This document shows, one piece after another, positions 1 through 8,900 of a stretch of DNA of 11,028 bases. The position numbers and the translations under genes were made by a program. The stretch lies in NCBI GenBank assembly GCA_028565715.1, contig JAOXYC010218572.1:1-11028 (forward strand), written 5' to 3'. A model generated the notes under the pieces. It ran no database searches. It was not told the DNA's origin and saw only the letters and a program-made list of their open reading frames with translations. Each line of letters opens with the position of its first letter. Positions within the stretch are counted from its first letter, which is position 1. Source of the stretch: Phoronis pallida (Eukaryota; Phoronida; Phoronidae).

Positions 1-412
1 TTTTAAATTATTTGTTTAAATTGTAATTTTATTCCTCATTCTTGGGGGTTATTTAATAATAAATAAATAAATAAATAAAATAATCAATGCTTTAACTGTG
101 GGATTTTCCCAGATCAACTCACCTCCATTTTTATTATGAATCCTTAATTAAAATTCACTGTGTTGGTGTTTTCCTTCAATTTTGAGTAAGAGAACTCATG
201 ATGGTTGTAATTGTGATGTTAGACAAAAAAATCAAAAAGCTCCCACCATTGAAAAATATGGCGTCATTAACATCATGCAATAGAAAAAGATTTCAAACGT
301 CTTTTTTACATGAGGACTTTTGAAATAGATTTTTGTGCAATGACTAAAAAGCAGTAGTAGCAGTAAGGATATTATTGATCATTATGATTTTGATCACTTT
401 AGAAATAGACCA
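1..412. other. AT-rich non-coding stretch, no gene seen
   Basis: AT-rich sequence with stops in all frames and no recognisable exon. Apart from the TAAA microsatellite near position 56 I see no structured element. On the minus strand an AATAAA motif lies at about 130-135, but no convincing gene feeds into it. Confidence 0.5.
56..80. repeat. (TAAA)n microsatellite
   Basis: Run of about five TAAA units flanked by imperfect TAATAA copies. Such tails often mark the 3' end of a retrotransposon, but no recognisable element body adjoins it, so it is called only as a simple repeat. Confidence 0.85.
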
Positions 413-569
413 GGGGCCAGTTGGATAAAACTCTTAAACGACAGTTAGCGTAAAATTGGTTAAATTCGATTGTTGTGTGATGTCAAAATAATACTTCTTA
501 TGTCATACAAAAATCCAATGTTTACCAATGTTTCAGTTAAATATAGTAAATGAGTTTTATCAGAGGCCG
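413..569. mobile_element. Small TIR element (MITE-like), about 157 bp
   Basis: The left end reads GGGGCCAGTTGGATAAAACT and the right end, read on the other strand, gives GGCCTCTGATAAAACTC. The two ends therefore form imperfect terminal inverted repeats sharing GGCC and GATAAAACTC. The interior is AT-rich and non-coding. No clear target-site duplication is visible and no second copy lies in the window, so the family is unassigned. Confidence 0.4.
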
Positions 570-758
570 TCAATATAGAGACTGTCCACTCTACAATGTT
601 GGAGTGTAAAAATGCGTGCGCGCGAGTTTTGCGGTACCTGCAATGTATTGGTCATTGCGTAATTTCTTAGCCGTGAGCAGAAATCGGACAACTTTGAGCT
701 GCGATGACTTCCGAAATAATTGACGAAATATTGTTGTAATGGCAATTATCTGTTCCAG

Positions 759-1043
759 GTGGCACCTCGTGTGGACAAGCTCCTGAATGTGATGATGCAG
801 TTTCACTTCTTGGTGACACCTCGTGTGGACAAGCTCCTGAATGTGATGATGCAGTTTCACTTCTTGGTGGCACCTCGTGTGGACAAGCTCCTGAATGTGA
901 TGATGCAGTTTCACTTCTTAGTGACACCTCGTGTGGACAAGCTCCTGAATGTGATGATGCAGTTTCACTTCTTAGTGACACCTCGTGTGGACCAGCCTCG
1001 GAATGTGATGATGCAGTATCACTTCTTGGTGGCACCTCTCCTG
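759..1043 (+). CDS. Exon with five 18-residue tandem repeats (phase 1-1)
   Basis: Follows a good acceptor (ATCTGTTCCAG) and precedes a weaker donor (G|GTAGAA). The exon is 285 bp. In the chosen frame each unit reads like GTSCGQAPECDDAVSLLG, with Gly/Ser/Asp changes at the unit junctions and a diverged fifth unit (CGPASECDDAVSLL). The composition is acidic with two Cys per unit and suggests a flexible linker. The 54-bp period keeps several frames open on both strands, so the frame rests on the splice sites and on the fit with the next two exons. A competing minus-strand reading is given in the findings. Confidence 0.42.
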
Positions 1044-2223
1044 GTAGAAAATTTAAAGTTATACATCGCTAATTACGAATGTGAAATCATGTGAAATCAT
1101 GAACTATTGAATGAGGTCGATTGCGTTGGAGTTGTTGTTACAAAGTGTATCCTTACATTCATTTGAATGAATAATTACCTTCGCTTATTCCAGAAATATC
1201 TATACTAGGCGACTTGATGAAATATCTTGATAACTGAGATCAACTGTAACGTATTAACTTTGTGTTTTTCGATGAATAATGAAGGTAATAACACAAATTG
1301 ACAACAAAAAAATAATCAAACTGTTTTAAAGAAACGGATGAAAATGTCGTATTTCAATAATTGATAATTCGACATTCGTAGGTAGCGATGTACGCGTTTA
1401 ATTACAAACATATCACAAAAAGGTACAAATACCTACCTGATGTTGGTGCCTCATTCAAGGAGTCGTTGTCTTTGGAAACTAAAACGATACTTTTATTTTG
1501 AAATGAATCATTGAAAAAAATATTTTGAAGAACCTGATTATTGATGATTCAAATTCCTTTAATTTCTTAGTCTGAACAATAATAGCATTTTTTAGGAAAG
1601 TCAAGATGGGACGGACTGAGAAAAGTAAGATTTGAAAAACAAAAGAGACAGGAAAGAAACAAAGAGGTAACTATGAAAGTGAATGCCAGTCTTTCGCTAT
1701 TGGATAACCAACAGAAGTCACATTTAGTACTTTAAAGAAATGCTAGGCAAGTCTTTTTTCAAAAATAGTATCACCTATTTTGAGTGATCTCAAGCTCAGA
1801 CTCAGTCTGAGTTTTAAAGGCAAGAGAGAAATGATTCAACGGACTAATTTTATAGTGGACAGGGATTATCAATGAACAGATTTAAAGATAAAAAGTATAA
1901 TGTCAATGCCACCATGGCTTAAAAGAAAGTAAGCCATTAACCCATATAAAAGCATAAGAAATTATTCTGTCTACTTGAAGATTAATGAAGCATACAGAGG
2001 AAACATTGAAAGGATGAGGGTGCAGTACAACAGAAAGAAAAGAGTGCGAAGTTTTGCAGTTGGTGATGCAGTGTGCCTGAAAGTGCACAAAAAAGACAGA
2101 TTGACAACATCGATGCCACGTTTACCAGGTCGTGTGGTCAAAGTTACAAAAAGTGAAACCCAACCCCTTTACACAATACGGTATACAAAAAATTCAAAGT
2201 TGTTAAATAGTTACAGTACATAA
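759..2223 (+). CDS. 3' part of a transposon-integrase-like gene (Ginger / KRBA2-SCAND3 type), three inferred exons
   Basis: Inferred join of 759-1043, 1596-1666 and 1981-2223. Phases agree at both junctions (phase 1, then phase 0) and together they encode about 198 residues to a TAA stop. Seen: an acidic repeat-bearing region, a lysine/arginine-rich helical stretch, then a tail with FAVGDAV, DR, LPG and LYTIRY in the order found at the C-terminus of integrase-derived proteins of the KRBA2/SCAND3 and Ginger type. In that family the tail follows the DDE catalytic core and has an SH3-like fold. The core itself is not in the window, so the gene would begin upstream or have lost it. AATAAA at 2229-2234 and 2266-2271 would serve as polyadenylation signals. 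Weak points are the 1043 donor (GTAGAA) and the lack of any visible upstream exon. It may be an expressed gene, a decayed transposon, or part of the same transposon-derived locus as the Ulp1-PHD gene downstream. Confidence 0.45.
761..1042. repeat. Minisatellite, five 54-bp units plus 12 nt
   Basis: Units start at 761, 815, 869, 923 and 977, with a partial unit from 1031. The first four are nearly identical, differing at GGC/GAC and GGT/AGT next to the unit junction. The fifth has several substitutions. The period is a multiple of three, so copy-number change would not break a reading frame. Confidence 0.95.
1053..1401. mobile_element. TTAA-flanked MITE, copy 1 (about 341 bp)
   Basis: Flanked by TTAA at 1053-1056 and 1398-1401. 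The ends are inverted repeats: left TACATCGCTAATTACGAATG, right (other strand) TACATCGCTACCTACGAATG. The interior matches the element at 8279-8595, including the stretch around TTTTAAAGAAACGGATGAAAA. It is non-coding and sits about 10 bp after the donor of the repeat exon. A TTAA duplication with ends starting AG fits Kolobok-type elements better than piggyBac (which starts CC), but no transposase is present to prove it. Confidence 0.75.
1596..1666 (+). CDS. Short charged exon of the integrase-like gene (phase 1 to 0)
   Basis: Acceptor CATTTTTTAG, donor GAG|GTAACT, 71 bp, 23 codons plus two bases. It reads KSRWDGLRKVRFEKQKRQER followed by NKE, a Lys/Arg/Glu-rich stretch likely to be helical. 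The last exon continues with INEAYRGNIERMRVQYNRKK in the same style, which is why I join them. The alternative is that this is a chance open stretch; the frame stays open past the donor to 1735. Confidence 0.38.
1981..2223 (+). CDS. Integrase C-terminal tail exon
   Basis: The open frame extends back to 1933, but I start at 1981 because AG at 1979-1980 follows a pyrimidine-rich run and gives a phase-0 acceptor matching the previous exon. Visible residues: INEAYRGNIERM, then QYNRKKRVRSFAVGDAVCLK, then VHKKDR, MPRLPGRVVKV, LYTIRYTKNSKLLNSYST and stop. The VGD motif, a following DR and LPG, and a beta-rich end are typical of the small C-terminal domain of Ginger and KRBA2/SCAND3-like integrases. 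That domain usually runs a few residues further, so the end may be slightly truncated. The stop is followed within six bases by AATAAA. Family assignment is from recalled motif order, not a search. Confidence 0.55.
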   Translation: MNEAYRGNIERMRVQYNRKKRVRSFAVGDAVCLKVHKKDRLTTSMPRLPGRVVKVTKSETQPLYTIRYTKNSKLLNSYST

Positions 2224-2228
2224 CGATT

Positions 2229-2271
2229 AATAAATAGACTATCAAAACCGAGTAAAACTCTATAAAATAAA
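2229..2271 (+). terminator. Two AATAAA polyadenylation signals
   Basis: AATAAA occurs at 2229-2234 and 2266-2271, just after the TAA stop at 2221-2223. The position suits the 3' end of the integrase-like gene, although AATAAA is common in AT-rich DNA. Confidence 0.4.
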
Positions 2272-2274
2272 TGG

Positions 2275-2520
2275 AAGCGCTCATAGCTCAGTGGTAAGTG
2301 TCCCGGCCTTTTAACAAAAAGGTCGTGGGTTGCATTGCACCAAAGATATTGGTAAATACACGCGTAATTTTGTTGGAATTTCTGCCACCGAGAGCGCTGC
2401 AATAGTTATAAAAGTGGCTAGTTGGAGTGGCTGTGTTGTCATGGAAATTACGCCCTTACGGAAATTACAGACTATTCGAAACACCTCGGCAAATGCGGAC
2501 ATGCGTGCGAGATGATAGAA
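2275..2520 (+). mobile_element. tRNA-derived SINE-like element (head at 2275-2345)
   Basis: A perfect pol III A box (TAGCTCAGTGG, 2284-2294) is followed at tRNA spacing by a degenerate B box (GGTTGCATTGC, 2328-2338). The anticodon arm can still pair (GCCTT with AAGGT around loop TTAACAA), which would give anticodon AAC (Val). The T arm does not pair properly and there is no matching acceptor stem, so it is not a working tRNA gene. The unrelated GC-richer sequence to about 2520 may be the SINE body; its 3' boundary is a guess. Confidence 0.55.
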
Positions 2521-2959
2521 ATTTGTTTCTATAGAATCTTGGTTACCCAAATGTCTATTTATCTAACCTCATTGATTGCCCTGAGTGACTTTCAAAATTC
2601 GCATTACTATTGATCAGATAATGGATCTAAAGTTCGTGTAGGTCTAATATAGAAAAACGTTGATCTATCAAATTAGCCCTTGGTCTTTTTGCATTGTAGC
2701 GAAAACAATATATAAATTCATTACTTTCACTAACGTTATAAAGAAATCTGTCATTTGTTAATGCTTTGCAGTTTCTTTTGTTCAGTTACAGTGAACTTTA
2801 GGCTAGTCAGATTGTTTGCTGCTAGGTTCAAATAGTAAAGACCCACCTTAAAGACATACAATGTCACGCTGTCACTCCTTTTTTTTTCATGACATACATG
2901 TAAAACCAAATGAAATTATTACCATTTCAATAGGACTTACAAAATTTTAACTCTACAAC
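2521..2959. other. Intergenic or 5' flanking stretch, no coding seen
   Basis: AT-rich with no exon I can support. It includes the TATA-like box at 2709 and several upstream ATG triplets with very short frames (for example at 2863). It would be promoter and 5' UTR of the Ulp1-PHD gene if the 2960 start is right. Confidence 0.4.
2709..2716 (+). promoter_or_regulatory. Candidate TATA box
   Basis: TATATAAA lies about 250 bp upstream of the proposed ATG at 2960. It is a consensus-quality TATA motif, but such matches arise often by chance in sequence this AT-rich. Confidence 0.22.
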
Positions 2960-2985
2960 ATGGTTGTTGACGACTTATCTCCGAA
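2960..2985 (+). CDS. Proposed first coding exon
   Basis: ATG in a fair context (ACAACATGG), reading MVVDDLSP, then a near-perfect donor AA|GTAAGT. It ends in phase 2, exactly what exon 3414-3541 needs; the junction codon is AAC. An in-frame TAA at 2948-2950 with no AG in between means that, if this exon is real, the ATG must be the start. It is only eight codons long, so chance cannot be excluded. Confidence 0.42.
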
Positions 2986-5900
2986 GTAAGTCCAGTTGCT
3001 AAACGATCAGCTGACGCCATTATGATTCGCCGTTTAAAAGGTGCATTGACTTTCTGGAATTACATAAAATTGTCGCATTCCATTGGAATTGTACTCAAGT
3101 GTACAATGTCTCCTTTTGTGTCAATTTCAGAAATTTTTGAGAATTTCCACTCAAAATCATACAACCGTTACATTGTATGACTTAAAAGTTAACTCAGGTA
3201 ACGCCATGTGAACAATTCACATTATGTGTGAAATGTTAAAGGAAGGATTGCTGATGTGTTTTGACTGACGCTGAATGATATTTTTTGCATTGAGTAGGAC
3301 CTCATCTTGTGCACCTATGAAATCAATTTGGGCCAGAATGAAGAAGTGCATTTAAGTGCAAAACTCCCGATAAATATTTAATACTAATATGTTTTCATTA
3401 TTTTGACAAATAGCACTAAGCAAGGTGTTATTAGGGCCAAACAACCATCTAGTGAGCTTGAAATATACACTGGCCCAGTTGTCGGTGTGGATGGCTGGGA
3501 AGGCGACAAGACCGTCACCGTCAGAATGGCGTGTAGATTAGGTAAGAATTCTCAACATTGCAAATAAACCTTGTTTGAAAGAGTTGTGAACATAACTTAT
3601 TTACCTGTTTTAACTAATACATGAATGAGTCTCATAATTAACAGTTTTAACAGTTTTAAAATATTACAATTATACCACAAGAAGAATTAATAACAATTTA
3701 CATTATTTTCAGTTAATAGAATTCTATTTTGATTTTCAAAACATTTTATTATTAGCAAGTGGTCCAAGCAGAGAGGAAATCGTAAGGCAAGAAACCGCCA
3801 AACTCGTGTTTATGATTTGACAGTATGAACTCTTTGTGGAAAATAAAGTGTAAAAATGCTAAATAAAATATTTCGTGGTCCAAACACGGGACGTCGTGGT
3901 GGTTGTTTATTTTTCATTACGTCATGGTTAATTCTTTCTGACTTGAAGAAATGATTATTTTTAGACAGTGAAGAGCGGTCATCAAGGGAACATAAGCTAA
4001 AGAGCAAAGGGACAAAGGGTCAGTATAAAGAAACAGTACCTGACTAACAAGAAAATGAAAGCGCTCTAGGGAGCGGTACTTGGCAAAAAGCAATATACAA
4101 TAACCGGAAGTCAAGTTCGCTCAATCTTCCCTAATAGTTATGGAACTGTTGAAAGGGTAACCAAAGTGTGTCAAGTTGAAGTAAATTAAATGAAAAATGC
4201 GGCGCAAAATTGAAAAGTAAAATGGCCACCGGCCAAAGCCGCAATTTTGAATTTGATTTCAACAAAAAGCCGATCAGTCATAGGTCTTGCCATTACACAT
4301 GCTTTCTGTAAATGAAAAATAAAACCGGAACGGTATGTAGGTATCAATGTTTGAGTCAACCTAGTATAATTTTACCAAGAAATCTCCATTTCAGAGAGTT
4401 CTGTTTGTGACCCTGACAACACAGATAGTGATCCAGCAACAGGTAATTGAAGTTAGTAGGAAAATTTGTTGAAGACAGGGGATTTCTTGAATAGTTTTCA
4501 CTGTAGTATACTGAGCTCTGAAGCGCTTTATAGATTTCAACAATTTTAATTTATGTGCAATAGCTGTCTGGTTCAAGTCCTCAATTCGATACCTCTGTGT
4601 AAAATGTACAACTATGTAGCCTAATAGCGACCAACCTTTGTTCGTTGTAGATCTATGGTTAACCCATGGGGGCTATTTGAATTAAGCTAAAAAAATTCCT
4701 TGCCTTGGCTGATTTCTACCCTTCCATGATTAGCTTTATATTCCGACAGCTCTTTGTTTCGACAAACTTTGATGCACTATGTTAATCCGACAGCTCCATG
4801 TTCCGACAGCTCTTTATTCTGACGGTAGCCTGCTATATTCCGAAAATTGTCGGAATACAGAACTGTCGGAATATAGAGCTGTCGGAATATTGAGCTGTCG
4901 GAACGTAGAACTTTTTGAAAAATAAAGAAGGTTCTATGTTCCGACAGTGACGGAACATAAAGCTGTCGGAATATAGAGCACACAAAAAACACGTCGTTTT
5001 CGAAATATAGAGCTGTCGGAATATACAGCTGTACCCATATTAGCAAACTACACACAGTCATATGACTACTAACCCGCTCAAGATCATCATTCCAAATAGC
5101 TCCTGTTAAAAAAACAGAGCAATGTCTAGTCTAATATATTATGGTGCTGCACATTATTAGTTATTTCCTGACTTTTCTGGGTCAACATTTGTATGACGGA
5201 TGTATGTGTCGCCGTTTCATTTTTAATGCTGTGTTTAATTTATTTATTTATTTATATGTGTCATGTGTATTTTAAAATCTTATGTTGTAATCCAGCCCTC
5301 GGGCTGCCAGAGTCGAAATAAACTTATTATTATTAACAGCTCAAATTCATTTCTATTGTAGCTTGGGAAGAAATTGCTATCGATGCTGAAAGAGGTATTT
5401 TGTACAACATGTCAATACAATGTCTGAAGTATGAACTATGAGAAATGAACGTCTGATATGACCTTTGTTGAATTATGTCCTCATAAACACGACAGAAGAT
5501 TTTCTATTTAATACCATTTTTAACCATTCTAACACTTAAAAGTGGGATGAATTGTCTCGCCACCTGAACAAAATCACCTCAGCAAAGTTGATTTATGCCC
5601 TTATATAATATATCCACCTTTCTCTTTTTACAGGAGGCAGACAGGGTTACATGTCTCTGGACGAGGGCCCTTTCAAGGCCATTGACATGGCCAGCTTAAA
5701 TCAGCAGGCCATTAATTCAGTTGCGAAAGAACTCGATGACGTTGTAAGTAAAAATATAAGAATAATTAATACGTAAACTTAATACAAGGCAAATACCCAC
5801 AACATTGGTTAGATGTGGCATGGAATAGCATCTACAACTGTATCGCGACAAGACGAAATTGAATTTCATTTTTTTTATAAACTGAACATGTGGTTCCTTA

Positions 5901-8900
5901 ATTGGGGCATGACATTTAACACTGACAAATGCTGTATAATGCAAGTCTAGCTGAGGAAGAAGACAATTTCATCAGTTTTTCATGAACAGTATACTGCAGT
6001 ACTGGAAAATATGAAAGGTCATCCTTATCTTGACCTATTATATGGATCTGCTATTTAGGATCCTTCCCACATGACATGCTTTAGAGATTTTGGAATTGTT
6101 CAACGGCTATATTTGTGGAGGTTGTTCCTCACATTTCATTAGCTGAGTGCAAGAAAGATAGCAAATAAATTTCGGTTGGATCTCTCTTGAAGTTCGACGG
6201 AAAATAAATAGATTAACCTTTATCTCGAGACAGCTTATAAAGTTGTGTTAAAATATCATTTAACGGTTTTAACGAGATTGCGTGATGCCTTGTATGACAA
6301 TAGCCAATTATTTTATAGAATAGAATAGAATACAAACATGATTTCGAATAATTTATCATATTTCAGGCCATAGATGCTTTTCTCCAAGTCCTGATGACAA
6401 GGCATCACCAGGCATTTGCCATCAGCACCCATATAACAACGGCCTGGCAGAGCGGGATGTTCAATTCGCCAAACTGGGTGTTCAGTGAGGTATGTTACAA
6501 AAGTGATATTAGTGATTGTGTTAAGTAGGAAATAACACTTTGATCATCGTTCATATCAGTTTAAGATACTGTCTGGGGCCAAAATTCAATTCAACTGTAG
6601 AAATGTTGTGTGTGATTCCTTTGATCAATATAATTGAGCTGCATCATATACCGTCCAAAAATATAAAAATCGGTTAAGATGTAAATTTGATATTTTTGTA
6701 TAAAAACAAATTGTCTTAAGACCAGGTTTTCAAAACTTTTCACAATTTTTTTTACTAAGATGCAAGTTAATTATATTAATTACAGGCAGGACTCGTACAC
6801 ACAATTTCTAGTTGATTTGAATTTTGACCCCAGATACTCACCAACGAGGAGACGGTATCTTTTAACAACAGAAATGAACAGCTACATTCTCAATTTTTTA
6901 AAGATACGGTCTCCTTTTTGATGAGGATCTGGGGTCAAAATTCAAATTAACTAGAAATTTTGTGTACGAGTCCTTTAATGGACATAATTATTAATTAACC
7001 TGCATCTTAGTCAAAAAATTAAAAAAAATTGGGAAAAGGGTAAATTTGAGATATGTGTATCCAAAAAAACCCTGTCTCGAGACAAGGTTTTCGAAATGTA
7101 CACCTTTTTAGGGAAAAAAGGTCAAATTTACCCCTTTACCGATTTTTTAAGAATTGTTTTACTATGATGCAGGTTAATTATATTCATCAAAGTACTTATA
7201 CACAACATTTCTAGTTGATTTAAATTATGACCCCAGATCCTCACCAACAAGGAGACCGTATCTTTTAATGGCCACTCCTGCACAATTCTTGTTCTGAACG
7301 TGGCTTGTCCAGAATTCATGAGCTGGTACAAAAATGTTCCAAATAGAAATATTGAGTACAATATATTTTTTGAAAAAATAAACATTCACAATATGAAGGT
7401 TACAGAATGACAAGGATTGTGGCTGTGTATAAATTCACAATTTACTTACTACCGGGGATTTCCGAAAGAGCGTCCTGGGCGTCACTCAATACTCGCGTTT
7501 CTTGAGGTATTAGGCGGTAGGAGTGTGCGCAAATGCGTTAAGGACACTAATTTCATACTGTTCTTGATTGAAACATATGTGATTTCTAAAGTACGACATT
7601 ATACAATCGATTTTGAAAAATGCTACTTGGATGGTTATGCCTCTTTATTATGGTTAGCAACCTCACTTGACTTAAGGGTTTCAACATATTCTTAACTTGA
7701 GTCAAGGTCGATAAACAGTTCTGTCATGACCTCAAATAGGAAAAAATATGATTTTCCCAAAAACTGAACAGTATTTAAGCGTTTGAACTTTTAATGCAAT
7801 GGGCGCTCTTTCGGAAACTATTTGAAGAGAAAAACAAAGAGCGCCCATGGCGGTCTTTCTGAAATTTTCCCAAAGAGCGCCCATGGGCGCTCTTTCAGGG
7901 GTGGTGCTCTTTCGGAAATACCCGGCACACACACTCATAATGGTGGTGTACCGATTGTGAATGAATAGCAGAGTCCACAGCCACAAACCTTTTCGTTCTG
8001 TAAAAAGAGTTAAGATGTTTCTTCTCAAACATGACAACATTTTTAATTTATTTCAATGTTATGTGTTTTTTCTTGTAGACAAGTTTTCGCAATTATCAAT
8101 TCATCATAATTCCAGTCAACATACCTGGTCACTGGATGCTTATGGTGGTCTGCATTCCCAATGGCACCGTAAGCATCGTCAATTCAAGTGGATATCGTGG
8201 TCATGACAGAAAGTTCATCAATTACTGGACGTAAGTAAAGAACTGGAATGAAAAGGACATAACAAAACTGCTTCCCAATTAAAGGTGTACATCGCTACTT
8301 ACGAATGTGAAATTATGAACTATTGAATGAGGTCAATTTACGTTGGAATTTTTGTGACACAGTGCATCCTAACATTCACCTGAACAAGTAATTAGCTTCG
8401 CTTCTTCCGGAAATCGCTATATTAGGCGGCCTATTTGACTTGATGAAATATCTTGGAGGGAGACTAGATAAAGAATGAAGGTAGTAACACATATTGGCAA
8501 CGAAAATGATGAAACTGTTTTAAAGAAACGGATGAAAACGCCGTATTTCAATAATTCATAATTCGACAATCGTAAGTAGCGATGTACGCCTTTAAAATAA
8601 ATAAAGGGTCAAAAATAAATAAAAATGAGAGGTATTGATGTGCATTTCATGGTACATCATTTTCAACTTGTAGACCTAATTAATTTTTGTAAACAGTCCG
8701 AGTGGTACTAAATAGCAATGACACTGTCAAAAACAAGATTCAATTCCTTTGCAAAAATTCTTTTTCAAAAGAAGTATAAATGGAACTGACCAGTAGGAAG
8801 CTAAACTAATATGTTAATTTTCAGAAAATACATAAAGAACAGAGAGCAAGTAATCAAGGAGGGGCTCCCGACAAAGTGGAGGAATAAAGTTATACAATGT

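Noticed and set aside
720-1094. Plus-strand frame with unit TPRVDKLLNVMMQFHFLV
   Set aside because: Open only because the 54-bp repeat is. It does not match the phase required by the flanking exons and runs on into the MITE.
2277-2345. tRNA-Val(AAC) gene
   Set aside because: The A box and anticodon arm look right, but the T arm and acceptor stem do not pair and the B box has several mismatches. It is better explained as a SINE head.
2311-2613. Overlapping open frames of 60-80 residues on both strands downstream of the SINE head
   Set aside because: They follow from the slightly GC-richer SINE-like sequence; none shows a motif, a splice partner or a plausible composition.
4569-4579. Second tRNA or SINE promoter, from B-box match GGTTCAAGTCC
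   Set aside because: No A box or foldable cloverleaf upstream at the right spacing; an isolated 11-bp match.
4777-5061. 94-residue minus-strand open frame
   Set aside because: Same cause: repeat-derived frame across foldback array copy 1.
7417-7695. 92-residue plus-strand open frame
   Set aside because: It starts outside and runs into the CCGG-bounded TIR element, has no recognisable motif, no splice link to the flanking exons, and a composition like translated non-coding DNA.
7961-8206. 81-residue plus-strand open frame over exon 8
   Set aside because: Out of frame with the Ulp1 motif; the real reading starts at the acceptor at 8079 and contains PGHW.
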